The notes below the pieces were generated by a model that was not told the DNA's origin, made no database searches, and saw nothing but the letters and a program-made list of their open reading frames with translations. This document shows, piece by piece, positions 1 to 9,083 of a stretch of 64,000 bases of DNA. The position numbers and the translations under genes are program-made. The stretch comes from Streptomyces bikiniensis (GTDB lineage: Bacteria > Actinomycetota > Actinomycetes > Streptomycetales > Streptomycetaceae). Numbering within the stretch: the first letter of the stretch is position 1; each line of letters starts with the position of its first letter. Location of the stretch: positions 38,285-102,284 of the forward strand of contig JNWL01000030.1 in NCBI GenBank assembly GCA_000716465.1. The letters are read 5' to 3'.

Positions 1-565
1 GGACGAGCTCGACATCGACTTCGCGCTCCATGAGGACGGCGGGCCGGCCTGCCGCTGGGCCGCGAGCGCCGGGCCCGGCGACCGGGTGGTCGTCCTCGGC
101 CCCGCCGTGGCCGACAACACGGCCGTCCGCTTCCGGCCGCCCGAGGACGCCGACTCCGTCGTGATCTGGGCGGACGAGACGGCCCTCCCGGCGGCCTCGG
201 CGATCCTGGAGTGGCTGCCGGCCGGGACCCGCGCCCGGGTCTTCCTGGAGGTCCCGTACGCCGGCGACCGGACCGAACTCCCGACCGCCGCCGACGCCGA
301 GGTCACCTGGCTCGTCCGGGAGGAGGGGGCGCCGTCCGCCGTGGACGCGGTGCGCGGCGCCGAACTGCCCGGAGCGTCCCCGTACGTCTGGATCGCGGGC
401 GAATCGGGGTCGGTGAAGGCGCTGCGCCGCCACTTCGTGCGCGAGCGCGGGCTCGACCGGCGCCGGGTGACGTTCGTCGGGTACTGGCGCAGGGGACTGT
501 CCGAGGACGCCCTGCGCGAGGTGCCGGACGAGACGCGGGAGGACGAGGCGCGCGACGGGGCGTAG
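1..565 (+). CDS. desF: Siderophore-interacting protein (ferric-siderophore reductase), 3' part only
   Basis: The reading frame is open from base 2 to the TAG at 563-565, so the window starts inside the gene and the N-terminal FAD-binding part is missing. The visible part (about 188 residues) has the C-terminal NAD(P)H-binding SIP fold: an ADET...LPAASAILEWLP stretch, VFLEVP, WLVREE and a YVWIAGESGSVKALRRHF motif typical of ViuB/SIP reductases. The family reduces Fe(III)-siderophores in the cytosol to release iron. It lies directly upstream of desABCD in the same direction; in S. coelicolor the equivalent gene is desF. An internal GTG at 86 is not the real start because coding similarity continues upstream of it. 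Confidence 0.85.
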   Translation, partial: DELDIDFALHEDGGPACRWAASAGPGDRVVVLGPAVADNTAVRFRPPEDADSVVIWADETALPAASAILEWLPAGTRARVFLEVPYAGDRTELPTAADAEVTWLVREEGAPSAVDAVRGAELPGASPYVWIAGESGSVKALRRHFVRERGLDRRRVTFVGYWRRGLSEDALREVPDETREDEARDGA

Positions 566-661
566 GCCCGCCGCGATCCCCGCTCCTCCGCCCGCCGCGT
601 AATCCATCTCACTCAAACCGGCCCCGCCCGGGGAGGTTTGGGGGTGCTCACCGCGAAAAAA

Positions 662-680
662 TTAGGTTAGGCTCACCTAC
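662..680 (+). promoter_or_regulatory. Iron box (DmdR1/IdeR operator) of the des operon
   Basis: The 19-mer TTAGGTTAGGCTCACCTAC matches the actinobacterial DtxR-family iron box (TTAGGTTAGGCTAACCTAA type) at 17 of 19 positions. It is a palindrome 70 bp upstream of the desA start and overlaps the likely -10 region. Known biology: Fe-loaded DmdR1 represses desABCD here. This is the only strong iron box I see in the window. Confidence 0.93.
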
Positions 681-749
681 ATTCCACTGATCGCGTCCCC
701 GGCGATCCCCCCATGCCCCCTCAGCGTTTCCTCCCGAAAGGGTCCCCGC

Positions 750-2189
750 ATGCGCTCCCACCTGCTCAACGGCACCACGGCGGAGAGCTATCGTCGCTCC
801 GTCACCGAAGGCGTCGAGCGGGTGGCGGACAAACTCGCCTCGGTGCGAGGGCCGTTCACCGGCACGACCCCCGCCGAGCTGGCCCCCGTCATCGACGCCG
901 TCGACCTCGACCGGCCGCTCGGGGACGTCTCCGCCGCCCTCGACGAGCTGGAGGACGTCTATCTCCGCGACGCCGTCTACTTCCACCACCCCCGCTACCT
1001 GGGCCACCTGAACTGCCCGGTCGTCATCCCCGCCGTCGTCGGCGAGGCCGTCCTCTCGGCGGTCAACTCCTCCCTGGACACCTGGGACCAGAGCGCCGGC
1101 GGCACCCTCATCGAGCGGAGGCTGATCGACTGGACCGCCGGCCGGGCCGGCTTCGGGCCCGCCGCCGACGGCGTGTTCACCAGCGGCGGTTCGCAGTCCA
1201 ACCTCCAGGCGCTGCTCCTCGCCCGCCAGGAGGCCAAGACGGACGACCCGTCGAAGCTCCGGATCTTCTCCTCCGAGTGCAGCCACTTCAGCGTCCAGAA
1301 GTCGGCCGGCCTCCTCGGCCTCGGCGCCGGGGCCGTCGTCTCCGTCCCGGTCGACGCGGAGAAGCGGATGCGGGCCACCGCCCTCGCCGCCGAGCTGGCC
1401 GCCTGCCGCGCCGAGGGACTGGTCCCGATGGCGGTCGTGGCCACCGCCGGCACCACCGACTTCGGCTCCATCGACCCGCTGCCCGAGATCGCCGACCTGG
1501 CCGACGAGTACGGCACCTGGATGCACGTCGACGCCGCCTACGGCTGCGGACTGCTCGCCTCCCCCACCCGCCGCCACCTGCTCGACGGCGTCGAGCGGGC
1601 CGACTCGGTCACCGTCGACTTCCACAAGTCCTTCTTCCAGCCGGTGAGTTCCTCCGCGCTCCTGGTCCGCGACGGCGCCACCCTGCGCCACGCGACCTAC
1701 CACGCGGACTACCTCAACCCGCTCCGCACGGTCGCCGAGAAGATCCCGAACCAGGTCGACAAGTCCCTCCAGACCACCCGCCGCTTCGACGCGCTCAAGC
1801 TCTGGATGACCCTGCGGGTGATGGGCGCCGACGGCGTCGGCGGCCTCTTCGACGAGGTCTGCGACCTGGCCCGACAGGGTCACGCGCTGCTCGCCGCCGA
1901 CTCCCGCTACGAGGTCGTGGTCGAGCCGAGCCTCTCCACGCTCGTCTACCGCTACGTCCCCGCCGGCGACGCCGACCCCGAGGCCGTCGACCGGGCCAAC
2001 CTGCACGCCCGCAAGGCCCTGTTCGCCTCCGGCGAGGCCGTCGTCGCCGGGACCAGGGTCGACGGCCGCCAGTACCTCAAGTTCACCCTGCTCAACCCCG
2101 AGACCACCGCCGCCGACATCGCGGCCGTCCTCGATCTGATAGCCGGCCACGCCGAGCAGTACCTGAGAGAGAACCTTGTCCACGCCTGA
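750..2189 (+). CDS. desA: Lysine decarboxylase of desferrioxamine biosynthesis
   Basis: PLP-dependent group II decarboxylase of 479 residues, the normal size for DesA. It converts lysine to cadaverine, the first step of desferrioxamine assembly. The PLP lysine is Lys293 in the motif [10 protein letters not shown]; an [11 protein letters not shown] block (PLP-binding Asp) lies about 35 residues before it. The ATG at 750 follows an AAGG run. A longer reading frame in another phase (from 713) is a shadow. First gene of a four-gene operon behind the iron box; its end overlaps desB by 14 bases, so translation is probably coupled. Confidence 0.96.
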   Translation: MRSHLLNGTTAESYRRSVTEGVERVADKLASVRGPFTGTTPAELAPVIDAVDLDRPLGDVSAALDELEDVYLRDAVYFHHPRYLGHLNCPVVIPAVVGEAVLSAVNSSLDTWDQSAGGTLIERRLIDWTAGRAGFGPAADGVFTSGGSQSNLQALLLARQEAKTDDPSKLRIFSSECSHFSVQKSAGLLGLGAGAVVSVPVDAEKRMRATALAAELAACRAEGLVPMAVVATAGTTDFGSIDPLPEIADLADEYGTWMHVDAAYGCGLLASPTRRHLLDGVERADSVTVDFHKSFFQPVSSSALLVRDGATLRHATYHADYLNPLRTVAEKIPNQVDKSLQTTRRFDALKLWMTLRVMGADGVGGLFDEVCDLARQGHALLAADSRYEVVVEPSLSTLVYRYVPAGDADPEAVDRANLHARKALFASGEAVVAGTRVDGRQYLKFTLLNPETTAADIAAVLDLIAGHAEQYLRENLVHA

Positions 2190-3519
2190 GAAGGCCCTGT
2201 CCGAGACGGCGGCGTCCACGACGCCCGCGCCCGAGACGACCGCACACGACACGGCTCGGATCCACGACTTCATCGGCATCGGCCTCGGTCCGTTCAACCT
2301 CGGACTCGCCTGCCTGACCGAGCCGATCGAGGAGCTGGACGGCCTCTTCCTGGAGTCCAAGCCCGGCTTCGAGTGGCACTCCGGGATGTTCCTGGAGGGC
2401 GCCCACCTCCAGACCCCGTTCATGTCGGACCTGGTCACCCTCGCGGACCCGACCTCGCCGTACTCCTTCCTCAACTACCTGAAGGAGAAGGGCCGCCTGT
2501 ACTCGTTCTACATCCGGGAGAACTTCTACCCGCTGCGGACCGAGTACAACGACTACTGCCGCTGGGCCGCCGACCGGCTCACCTCGGTCCGCTTCTCGAC
2601 CACGGTCACCGCCGTCACCTTCGACGGGGCCGCCGAGGTGTACGAGGTGGCCACCGAGGGCGGCGCGACGTACCGCGCCCGCCGGATCGTCCTCGGCACC
2701 GGCACCCCGCCGCACGTCCCCGAGACCTGCCGGGACCTGGGCGGCGACCTGATCCACAACTCGCGCTACCTGCCGAACAAGGCGGAGCTCCAGAAGAAGA
2801 AGACCATCACCCTGGTCGGCAGCGGCCAGAGCGCCGCCGAGATCTACTACGACCTCCTGAGCGAGATCGACGTCCACGGCTACCGGCTCAACTGGGTGAC
2901 CCGCTCCCCGCGCTTCTTCCCGCTGGAGTACACCAAGCTCACCCTGGAGATGACGTCCCCGGAGTACGTGGACTACTTCCACGCGCTCCCCGAGCGGACC
3001 CGCTACCGCCTGGAGACCGAGCAGAAGGGCCTCTTCAAGGGCATCGACGGCGAACTCATCAACGCCATCTTCGACCTGCTCTACCAGAAGAACCTGAACG
3101 GTCCCGTGCCCACCCGGCTCCTCACCAACTCGGCGCTGCACACCGCCGCGTACGACGAGGAGAGCGGCACGTACGCGCTCGGCTTCCGCCAGGAGGAGCA
3201 GGAGAAGGACTTCGCCCTGGAGACCGACGGCCTGATCCTGGCCACCGGCTACAAGTACAGCGTCCCCGCCTTCCTGGAGCCGGTCCGCGACCGCCTCCGC
3301 TGGGACGGACAGGGCCGCTTCGACGTGGCGCGCGACTACGCGATCGACACGACGGGCCGCGGCGTCTACCTCCAGAACGCCGGCGTCCACACCCACTCGA
3401 TCACCTCGCCCGACCTGGGCATGGGCGCGTACCGCAACGCCCGCATCATCGCCGCGATGCTGGGCCGCGAGTACTACCCCGTCGAGAAGACCATCGCCTT
3501 CCAGGAGTTCTCCGTATGA
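2176..3519 (+). CDS. desB: Cadaverine N-hydroxylase (FAD/NADPH monooxygenase)
   Basis: 447-residue member of the lysine/ornithine N-monooxygenase family. The FAD motif [12 protein letters not shown] lies at about residues 33-44, an NADPH motif [10 protein letters not shown] near residue 215, and the ATGYKYSVP block near residue 356. It hydroxylates cadaverine to N-hydroxycadaverine. The only start with a suitable purine-rich stretch in front (GAGAGAGAA) is the TTG at 2176, inside the 3' end of desA. The stop overlaps desC (ATGA), showing tight coupling. Confidence 0.95.
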   Translation: MSTPEKALSETAASTTPAPETTAHDTARIHDFIGIGLGPFNLGLACLTEPIEELDGLFLESKPGFEWHSGMFLEGAHLQTPFMSDLVTLADPTSPYSFLNYLKEKGRLYSFYIRENFYPLRTEYNDYCRWAADRLTSVRFSTTVTAVTFDGAAEVYEVATEGGATYRARRIVLGTGTPPHVPETCRDLGGDLIHNSRYLPNKAELQKKKTITLVGSGQSAAEIYYDLLSEIDVHGYRLNWVTRSPRFFPLEYTKLTLEMTSPEYVDYFHALPERTRYRLETEQKGLFKGIDGELINAIFDLLYQKNLNGPVPTRLLTNSALHTAAYDEESGTYALGFRQEEQEKDFALETDGLILATGYKYSVPAFLEPVRDRLRWDGQGRFDVARDYAIDTTGRGVYLQNAGVHTHSITSPDLGMGAYRNARIIAAMLGREYYPVEKTIAFQEFSV

Positions 3520-4046
3520 CCGTCCGCTTCCGCCCGCTCGACCCCGTCCAGGACGCGGAGCTGCTCCACGGCTGGGTCACCCACCCCAAGGCCGCCTTCT
3601 GGATGATGCAGGACGCGAGCCTGGAGGACGTGGTGCGCGAGTACTCGGCCTTCGCCGCGAACCCGCACCACGAGGCGTTCATCGGCCTGGTCGACGGGGT
3701 CCCCGCGATCCTCATGGAGCGCTACGACCCGGCCCACCTGGAGCTGGTCGGCCTCTACGAGCCGCAGCCGGGTGACGTCGGCATGCACTTCCTGGTCGCG
3801 CCGACCGACACCCCCGTGCACGGCTTCACCCGCAGGGTGATCACCGCCGTGATGGCGGAGCTGTTCGCCGACCCGGCGACCGCCCGCGTGGTGGTCGAGC
3901 CGGACGTCGCCAACAAGGCCGTCCACGCGCTCAACGCGGCCGTGGGCTTCGTGCCCGAGCGCGAGATCCAGAAGCCGGAGAAGAAGGCGCTGCTGAGCTT
4001 CTGCACCCGGGCGCAGTTCGAGGCCGCCGTGGGAGCCGCCGCATGA
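3516..4046 (+). CDS. desC: N-hydroxycadaverine acyltransferase
   Basis: 176-residue GNAT-fold acyltransferase of the siderophore type (IucB/RhbD-like). It acylates N-hydroxycadaverine with acetyl- or succinyl-CoA, so it helps decide between desferrioxamine B and E. Visible family blocks are FWMMQ near residue 30, [11 protein letters not shown] near residue 88 and the [21 protein letters not shown] stretch near the C-terminal third, split here by position only. It starts by an ATGA overlap with desB and ends by an ATGA overlap with desD, so the four genes form one transcript. It is the smallest gene of the operon and of normal length. Confidence 0.94.
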   Translation: MTVRFRPLDPVQDAELLHGWVTHPKAAFWMMQDASLEDVVREYSAFAANPHHEAFIGLVDGVPAILMERYDPAHLELVGLYEPQPGDVGMHFLVAPTDTPVHGFTRRVITAVMAELFADPATARVVVEPDVANKAVHALNAAVGFVPEREIQKPEKKALLSFCTRAQFEAAVGAAA

Positions 4047-5833
4047 GCACCGTTCCGCAGACCGCCGACCCCGTCGCCCACCTCACCCCCGGGCGCTGGG
4101 CCGACGCCAACCGCGCGCTGATCCGCAAGGGCCTGGCCGAGTTCGCCCACGAGCGGCTGCTCGACCCGCGCGCGCTGGGCGACGGCCGGTACGAGGTCCT
4201 GTCCGACGACGGCGCGACCGCGTACCGCTTCGCCGCCGACCGGTACGCCCTCGACCACTGGCAGGTCGACCCGGCCTCGATCACCCGCCACCGGGGCGAC
4301 GACGAACTCCCCCTGGACGCGCTGCTCTTCGTCACCGAGCTGCGCGGCGCCCTGGGGCTGAGCGACGAGATCCTGCCGGTGTACCTGGAGGAGATCTCCT
4401 CCACCCTGGCGGGCACCGCCTACAAGGCGACCAAGCCGCAGGTGGCCTCCGCCGACCTGGCCCGCGCCGGCTTCCAGGCGATCGAGACCGGGATGACCGA
4501 GGGCCACCCCTGCTTCGTCGCCAACAACGGGCGCCTCGGCTTCGGCGTGGACGAGTTCCGCGCGTACGCCCCCGAGGCCGCGAGCGGCATCCGCCTGATC
4601 TGGCTGGCCGCCCGCCGCGACCGGGCCGCCTTCACCGCCGGGGCGGGCATCGACTACGAGGCCTTCGTCCGCTCCGAGCTGGGCGACGCGGCGGTGGACG
4701 GCTTCGCGGCGACCCTGGCCGCCCGCGGCCTGGACCTCGCCGACTACCTCCTCATGCCGGCGCACCCCTGGCAGTGGTGGAACAAGCTGTCCGTCACCTT
4801 CGCCGCCGAGGTGGCGCAGGAGCGCCTGGTGTACCTGGGCGAGGGCGACGACACGTATCTGGCGCAGCAGTCGATCCGCACGTTCTTCAACACCTCGGAC
4901 CCGGCCAAGCACTACGTGAAGACGGCCCTGTCGGTCCTCAACATGGGCTTCATGCGGGGTCTTTCGGCCGCGTACATGGAGGCGACCCCGGCGATCAACG
5001 ACTGGCTGCACGACCTGATCGAGAACGACTCCGTCTTCAAGGCGGCGCGCTTCTCGATCATCCGGGAGCGGGCGGCGGTCGGTTACCGGCACCTGGAGTA
5101 CGAGGCCGCCACCGACCGCTACTCCCCCTACCGCAAGATGCTGGCCGCGCTCTGGCGCGAGTCGCCGGTGCCGTCCCTGGCGGAGGGCGAGCGGCTGGCG
5201 ACGATGGCCTCGCTGCTGCACGTGGACCACGCGGGCGCGTCCTTCGCGGGCGCGCTGATCGCGGAGTCGGGCGAGGAGCCGGCCGTCTGGCTCCGCCGGT
5301 ACCTGGACGCCTACCTCCTCCCGGTCCTGCACAGCTTCTACGCCTACGACCTGGCGTTCATGCCGCACGGCGAGAACGTGATCCTGGTCCTGGACGAGCG
5401 CGGCGGGGTCGTGCGGGCGATCTTCAAGGACATCGCGGAGGAGATCGTCGTCATGGACCCGGACGCGGTCCTGCCGCCGGCGGTGGAGCGGGTCCGCGCG
5501 GAGGTCCCGGAGGACATGAAGCTCCTCTCGGTCTTCACCGACGTCTTCGACTGCTTCTTCCGCTTCCTGGCGGCGACGCTCGCGGCGGAGGGCGTCCTCG
5601 ACGAGGACGGCTTCTGGCGCACGGTCGCGGAGTGCGTGCGCGGCTACCAGGAGGAGCACCCGGAGTTCGCGGCCCGCTTCGAGCGGTACGACATGTTCGC
5701 GGAGACCTTCGCCCTGTCGGCCCTCAACCGCCTCCAGCTCCGCAACAACAAGCAGATGGTCGACCTCTCGGACCCGTCGGCGGCCCTCCAGCTCGTCGGC
5801 GACCTCCCGAACCCGATCGCCCGCTTCGCCTGA
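4043..5833 (+). CDS. desD: NRPS-independent siderophore synthetase, desferrioxamine
   Basis: 596-residue IucA/IucC-family NIS synthetase. It uses ATP to adenylate the succinyl carboxylate and oligomerises and cyclises the hydroxamate units to desferrioxamines. Family blocks seen: EGHPCFVANNGRLGF (about residue 153), MPAHPWQWWN (about 238), the ATP-site region STxxxPxH-like KTALSVLNMGFMRGLS (about 293) and HGENVILVLD (about 445), followed by the ferric-reductase-like FhuF C-terminal domain. It starts in an ATGA overlap with desC and closes the operon; a strong hairpin follows the stop. Confidence 0.96.
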   Translation: MSTVPQTADPVAHLTPGRWADANRALIRKGLAEFAHERLLDPRALGDGRYEVLSDDGATAYRFAADRYALDHWQVDPASITRHRGDDELPLDALLFVTELRGALGLSDEILPVYLEEISSTLAGTAYKATKPQVASADLARAGFQAIETGMTEGHPCFVANNGRLGFGVDEFRAYAPEAASGIRLIWLAARRDRAAFTAGAGIDYEAFVRSELGDAAVDGFAATLAARGLDLADYLLMPAHPWQWWNKLSVTFAAEVAQERLVYLGEGDDTYLAQQSIRTFFNTSDPAKHYVKTALSVLNMGFMRGLSAAYMEATPAINDWLHDLIENDSVFKAARFSIIRERAAVGYRHLEYEAATDRYSPYRKMLAALWRESPVPSLAEGERLATMASLLHVDHAGASFAGALIAESGEEPAVWLRRYLDAYLLPVLHSFYAYDLAFMPHGENVILVLDERGGVVRAIFKDIAEEIVVMDPDAVLPPAVERVRAEVPEDMKLLSVFTDVFDCFFRFLAATLAAEGVLDEDGFWRTVAECVRGYQEEHPEFAARFERYDMFAETFALSALNRLQLRNNKQMVDLSDPSAALQLVGDLPNPIARFA

Positions 5834-5846
5834 CCCCGGAACCGGT

Positions 5847-5887
5847 GCGGGCCCCGACGGAGTCACGGTCACTCCGCCGGGGCCCGC
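5847..5887. terminator. Bidirectional hairpin terminator after desD
   Basis: Stem of 17 bp with one mismatch (5847-5863 against 5871-5887) and a 7-nt loop, followed on the + strand by CTTTTCC. It sits between desD and a convergent minus-strand gene, so it can serve both. Confidence 0.85.
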
Positions 5888-5910
5888 GCCTTTTCCTTCC
5901 CTGCCGACGG

Positions 5911-6315
5911 TCACGCCCCTCCGTAGGGGCAGGAGACCCCGTCCTCGCGCGGGCAGGCGATGAGCGCGCGCGACACGTACTGCTGCGCCTTCGAGTAGTA
6001 GCCGAGGACCACGTCGTTCCCGGCCGCCAGCCGCAGCGTCTCCCGGACGCGCTGCAGCCGGTCCCAGACGGGGAAGTGCTCCTGGTCCACGGGAGGGTTC
6101 TGGGTCAGCTCCCCCTCGATCCAGGAGACGGCCTCCTCCACGCCGGTGTACGTGGCCGCCACCTGCGCGGCGGACCGCCGCAGCCAGTCCTTGATCTCGA
6201 TCGGCGGATGGTCGGCGGGAACCTCACCGCGCCTGATCGCCGAGTCGGGATAGGACCGCCCGGTGTACGCGTACGCGTGCCAGTGCTGTCGTGGGCCCTC
6301 CCTATCCCCCTGCAC
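5911..6315 (-). CDS. Hypothetical protein after the JmjC gene
   Basis: 134-residue protein of no family I recognise. It is rich in aromatic and charged residues, has four Cys-free helical-looking stretches and ends with a small Cys pair (ACPREDGVSCPYGGA). No signal peptide or membrane segment is visible. The GTG start at 6315 lies inside the end of the JmjC/cupin gene (14-base overlap), so it is probably translated with it. Being the last gene of a peptide-oxygenase-unknown unit it may be an accessory or partner of the oxygenase; that is inference. Confidence 0.6.
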   Translation of the reverse strand: MQGDREGPRQHWHAYAYTGRSYPDSAIRRGEVPADHPPIEIKDWLRRSAAQVAATYTGVEEAVSWIEGELTQNPPVDQEHFPVWDRLQRVRETLRLAAGNDVVLGYYSKAQQYVSRALIACPREDGVSCPYGGA

Positions 6316-7195
6316 GGGCGGCGGCCTTCCGCGCGGCCTCGGCCACGTGCCCGGCTTCCAGGAGCAGGAGCGCGCCGATCAGGTACTCGCGGGTCCACCG
6401 GATGGCCGCGTCGGGTGCGGCCAGCAGGGAGGCCGGGGGAATCTCCGCCCGCAGCGCGGGGTCCACCAGGGCCTGGGACAGGACCTCGCGCGTCATCTCG
6501 GACGCCAGCCAGTGGAACGTGCGCTCCTTGAGCGCGAACGTCAGGTGCAGCGAGGGCTCCCCGCCCACGGTGTACGGCGAGTGGACGTAGCCGCGCGGCA
6601 GCCAGAAGACGTCGCCGGGCTCCAGGGCGAACGACTGGACGGGAGCCGTACGGGCGAGATGGAGCCGTTCCTCGGGAGTGAAACCCCTTTCCAGGAAGTT
6701 CCCGTGCTCCGTGGTCGGGTTCTCCACGAAGGGCGGGTGCAGCGGCCACGCCTTCCGCCCGGAGAGCTGGACGATCAGCGTGACGTACGGGTCGTAGTGG
6801 TACTTCAGTCCCTGCGCGCCCGGCGGGGTGAGGTACGCGTTCACGTGCACCAGGCAGCCGGTCTCGTCCTGGATCTCGCGGCGCAGCACGCTCAGGGACG
6901 GTTTGACGGTCTGGAGCTGCCGGACGGAGACCGTACCCCCGCCGTCGAGGTGCGCCCGGACGGCACCGGGCCGGGGCATGTCGCCGTCGATGTAGGCGTG
7001 CCGTTCCAGGACCTTCCCTTCCTTGAGCAGGACGACGTTGCGGGCGGGAAGGCACTCGGCGTCCACCAGGGCGTCGCATTCGGCGAGGGACCACAGGTGG
7101 GCCAGGTCGGCGGGGTCGCGGCGGAAGAGCGTCGGCCCGGTGGGCCACTTCGTCAGGATTCCCGGGACGTCGTCCACGAGATCGGCCAGCGGCAT
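6302..7195 (-). CDS. JmjC/cupin-type 2-oxoglutarate Fe(II) oxygenase
   Basis: 297-residue cupin_4/JmjC-like protein related to ribosomal-protein hydroxylases (YcfD type). The core shows HVNAYLTPPGAQGLKYHYDPY with the HxD iron ligands (His-Tyr-Asp) near residue 140, LQLSG-type strand VTLIVQLSGRKAW, and the distal His in LPRGYVHSPYTV near residue 215. The predicted reaction is hydroxylation of a peptide or protein side chain. I chose the ATG at 7195 because AAGGAG lies just upstream; a longer frame from 7258 adds unconserved residues. Neighbours are a DUF397-like peptide upstream and a 134-residue unknown downstream, all on the same strand. Confidence 0.8.
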   Translation of the reverse strand: MPLADLVDDVPGILTKWPTGPTLFRRDPADLAHLWSLAECDALVDAECLPARNVVLLKEGKVLERHAYIDGDMPRPGAVRAHLDGGGTVSVRQLQTVKPSLSVLRREIQDETGCLVHVNAYLTPPGAQGLKYHYDPYVTLIVQLSGRKAWPLHPPFVENPTTEHGNFLERGFTPEERLHLARTAPVQSFALEPGDVFWLPRGYVHSPYTVGGEPSLHLTFALKERTFHWLASEMTREVLSQALVDPALRAEIPPASLLAAPDAAIRWTREYLIGALLLLEAGHVAEAARKAAARAGG

Positions 7196-7273
7196 GGCTG
7201 ACTCCTTACGGTATGTGCAGAAGAGGGAGAGGACGTGCGGGGCCCCCGCACGCGGCACGGGCCCCGCCCCGGG

Positions 7274-7507
7274 TCAGGTGTTCGCGTCGGCCCTGGCGAT
7301 CCAGCCACGGGCGAAGACCGTGATCTCCTCCGCGCTCATCCGCAGCTCCCGGCCGGCTCCCTCGGGCTTGCTGTCCCCGAGCGCGTATCCGCCGCCGTGC
7401 AGTTCGGCGAGCGTGATGCAGCTCTCCATGTTCCCGTCGTTGTCCGTCCCGCCGCCGCAGAGCGCGGCGAAGTCGCCGGACACCTCCCGCTCGTACAGAT
7501 CACTCAT
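7274..7507 (-). CDS. DUF397-like small protein
   Basis: 77-residue acidic protein. The second half fits the DUF397 pattern (ESCITLAEL, then ALGDSKPEGAGRELRMSAEE, then a Trp near the end), but the usual WRKSSYS start of the domain is replaced by a Gly/Asn/Asp-rich segment with one more Cys. The ATG at 7507 has AGGAG in front. A longer in-frame reading from 7654 would add an IED repeat encoded by a 9-bp tandem repeat and is less likely. It precedes the JmjC oxygenase by 78 bp, so it could be the substrate or just a member of the XRE/DUF397 group next door. Confidence 0.7.
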   Translation of the reverse strand: MSDLYEREVSGDFAALCGGGTDNDGNMESCITLAELHGGGYALGDSKPEGAGRELRMSAEEITVFARGWIARADANT

Positions 7508-7529
7508 TACCGTGGTTCTCCTGTCTCTG

Positions 7530-7565
7530 TCTTCGATGTCTTCGATGTCTTCGATGTCTTCGATG
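7530..7565. repeat. Four perfect 9-bp tandem repeats
   Basis: TCTTCGATG is repeated four times without change upstream of the DUF397-like gene, in its probable 5' leader. In the minus frame it would read Ile-Glu-Asp repeats. Confidence 0.95.
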
Positions 7566-7705
7566 GGGACTGGGTCCCGCCCCCGGACGGTCTTGCCGGA
7601 CATCACCGGGGGCGGGACGCGACCGCCGCCTCTGGAACGAGGGAGCGGAGTCATGGGGGTTCACCCGGGAGGGCGGAGAACCTCAACCGGGCCCGTTTGC
7701 GCAGG

Positions 7706-8149
7706 TCAGAGCCGCTCTTGCGGCGGGGCGTCCCTCTTCAGGGTCATCTTCGGCGGGTCGTGCGGGTGGTTGCGGATCTCCACCGCGCAGTCCACGGCGG
7801 CGGATTCGTCGTGCTGCGGCCCTCGGCGCATGTAGTGGTCGAACCACCGCGCCAGGTGCGCGCACGGCGTGCAGTCGGGGACCGGCTCGGGCCGGGCTCG
7901 GAGTCCGTGGTCGGCGGAGAGGACGAGCACGGGGGTGGTGAGGACCCGGATGCGTCTCCACTCCTCCTCGGTCGGCGCCCGCAGGTCCCCGGGCGCGGCG
8001 GCCCACTCGGCCCCGCCGCCCGGCGGCCGTACGTACACGCTCCCGCTCTGCGTACGGGAGACCTGACCGAGCCGGACCGTCCCTCCGCCGGTGTCGGCGA
8101 CGAAGACGCCGGCGGCGGGGAGGGACGAGGGGTTGTCGCACACGGGCAC
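7706..8149 (-). CDS. Small protein of the XRE/DUF397 locus type, unknown function
   Basis: 147-residue protein. Its first half has the VYVRPPGGGAEWAAAP signature of small beta-rich proteins that often sit next to XRE-DUF397 pairs in Streptomyces; the second half has CTPCAHLARWF and a late Cys-His-Pro-His stretch, possibly a metal site. I chose the GTG at 8149 because AGAGGAG lies just upstream; the GTG at 8176 lies inside the operator palindrome. It is transcribed divergently from the XRE regulator and is probably controlled by it. No enzymatic role is evident. Confidence 0.6.
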   Translation of the reverse strand: MPVCDNPSSLPAAGVFVADTGGGTVRLGQVSRTQSGSVYVRPPGGGAEWAAAPGDLRAPTEEEWRRIRVLTTPVLVLSADHGLRARPEPVPDCTPCAHLARWFDHYMRRGPQHDESAAVDCAVEIRNHPHDPPKMTLKRDAPPQERL

Positions 8150-8163
8150 AGCCGCTCCTCTCT

Positions 8164-8179
8164 GTAGTGGATTCACTAC
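8164..8179. promoter_or_regulatory. Candidate operator of the divergent XRE locus
   Basis: GTAGTGGATTCACTAC has 6-bp inverted arms (GTAGTG/CACTAC) around GATT. It lies between the divergent small gene and the XRE regulator, where an autoregulatory site is expected. Binding by the XRE protein is inferred. Confidence 0.55.
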
Positions 8180-8243
8180 CAGGGGTGCCCAGCGTGAACT
8201 AGAGTCGGCTTCTCTTCAACTAGTCCGATGCGAAGGGCAAGTC

Positions 8244-9083
8244 ATGGTCAACCGCAAGGAGTTACGGCCGGAATCCAGCCCCCAGGCGGCCTATGGGGCG
8301 CATCTCCGCAGGATGCGGGAAGAACGAAGCTGGACCCAGGAAGACCTGGCCGAGCCCATGGGCTGCTCCAGCCAGCACATCTCGGCGCTCGAAACCGGTC
8401 GCAAATCGCCAACCCTGCCGTTCTCGCGCAGAGCCGATCAGGTCTTCGGTCTCACTGGATCCAAGGAGTCGTTCGAGCGCGAGTGGCGGGACATGCGGCA
8501 CGGCGTCCTGTTGGAGGGCTTTCCGGAGTACGTGGGATACGAGGGACGGGCGGTGGAGATCCGCCTCTTCGAGATCGGGATCGTCCCGGGCCTGCTGCAG
8601 ACCCCGGAGTACGCGCGCGTACTGGCGAACAGCGCCGTGAAGCGCGGGGCCATCACCCCGGAGCAGGCCGACGAGCGGGTCGCGTTCCTGGCGGCACGCC
8701 AGGCGACGCTGGAGCGGGAGCAGCCGCCCATGGTCTTCGTGGTGATGGACGAGAGCTGCATCCGCCGCCCCATCGGCGGTGCCGAGGTGATGGACGCCCA
8801 ATTGGAACGACTCGTCGAGTTCACGGACCGCCCCAATGCCCTGCTCCAGATCGCCCCGTACTCCATGGGAGAACGCCGCACCTTCGACCTACCGGTCAGC
8901 CTGCTCACCCTCGCCGACCGGTCTGTAGCGGGCTACACCGAGTCGCAGGCGCAGGGACACTTCGACCGGCAAATGACATCTGTAGTGCCCATGTTGACGG
9001 CCTACCATCAGCTTCAGGCCGCTTCGCTCTCTCAGGCGGAATCCGTGGCCGCGATCCAAGAAGCGCGAAAGGGCACCTCGTGA
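8244..9083 (+). CDS. XRE-family regulator with DUF5753 domain; TTA codon 7
   Basis: 279-residue WhiJ-type regulator. The N-terminal HTH is at about residues 15-70 (LRRMREERSWTQEDLAEPMG, then SSQHISALETGRKSPT); the rest is the DUF5753 domain (FEIGIVPGLLQTPEYARVL, then PYSMGERRTFDLPVSLL). Such proteins usually act as a pair with a small DUF397 protein, here the next gene, which starts within its stop codon. The ATG at 8244 has GAAGGG in front. Codon 7 (8262-8264) is TTA, the rare leucine codon read by the bldA tRNA, so translation may be growth-phase dependent. Confidence 0.88.
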   Translation: MVNRKELRPESSPQAAYGAHLRRMREERSWTQEDLAEPMGCSSQHISALETGRKSPTLPFSRRADQVFGLTGSKESFEREWRDMRHGVLLEGFPEYVGYEGRAVEIRLFEIGIVPGLLQTPEYARVLANSAVKRGAITPEQADERVAFLAARQATLEREQPPMVFVVMDESCIRRPIGGAEVMDAQLERLVEFTDRPNALLQIAPYSMGERRTFDLPVSLLTLADRSVAGYTESQAQGHFDRQMTSVVPMLTAYHQLQAASLSQAESVAAIQEARKGTS

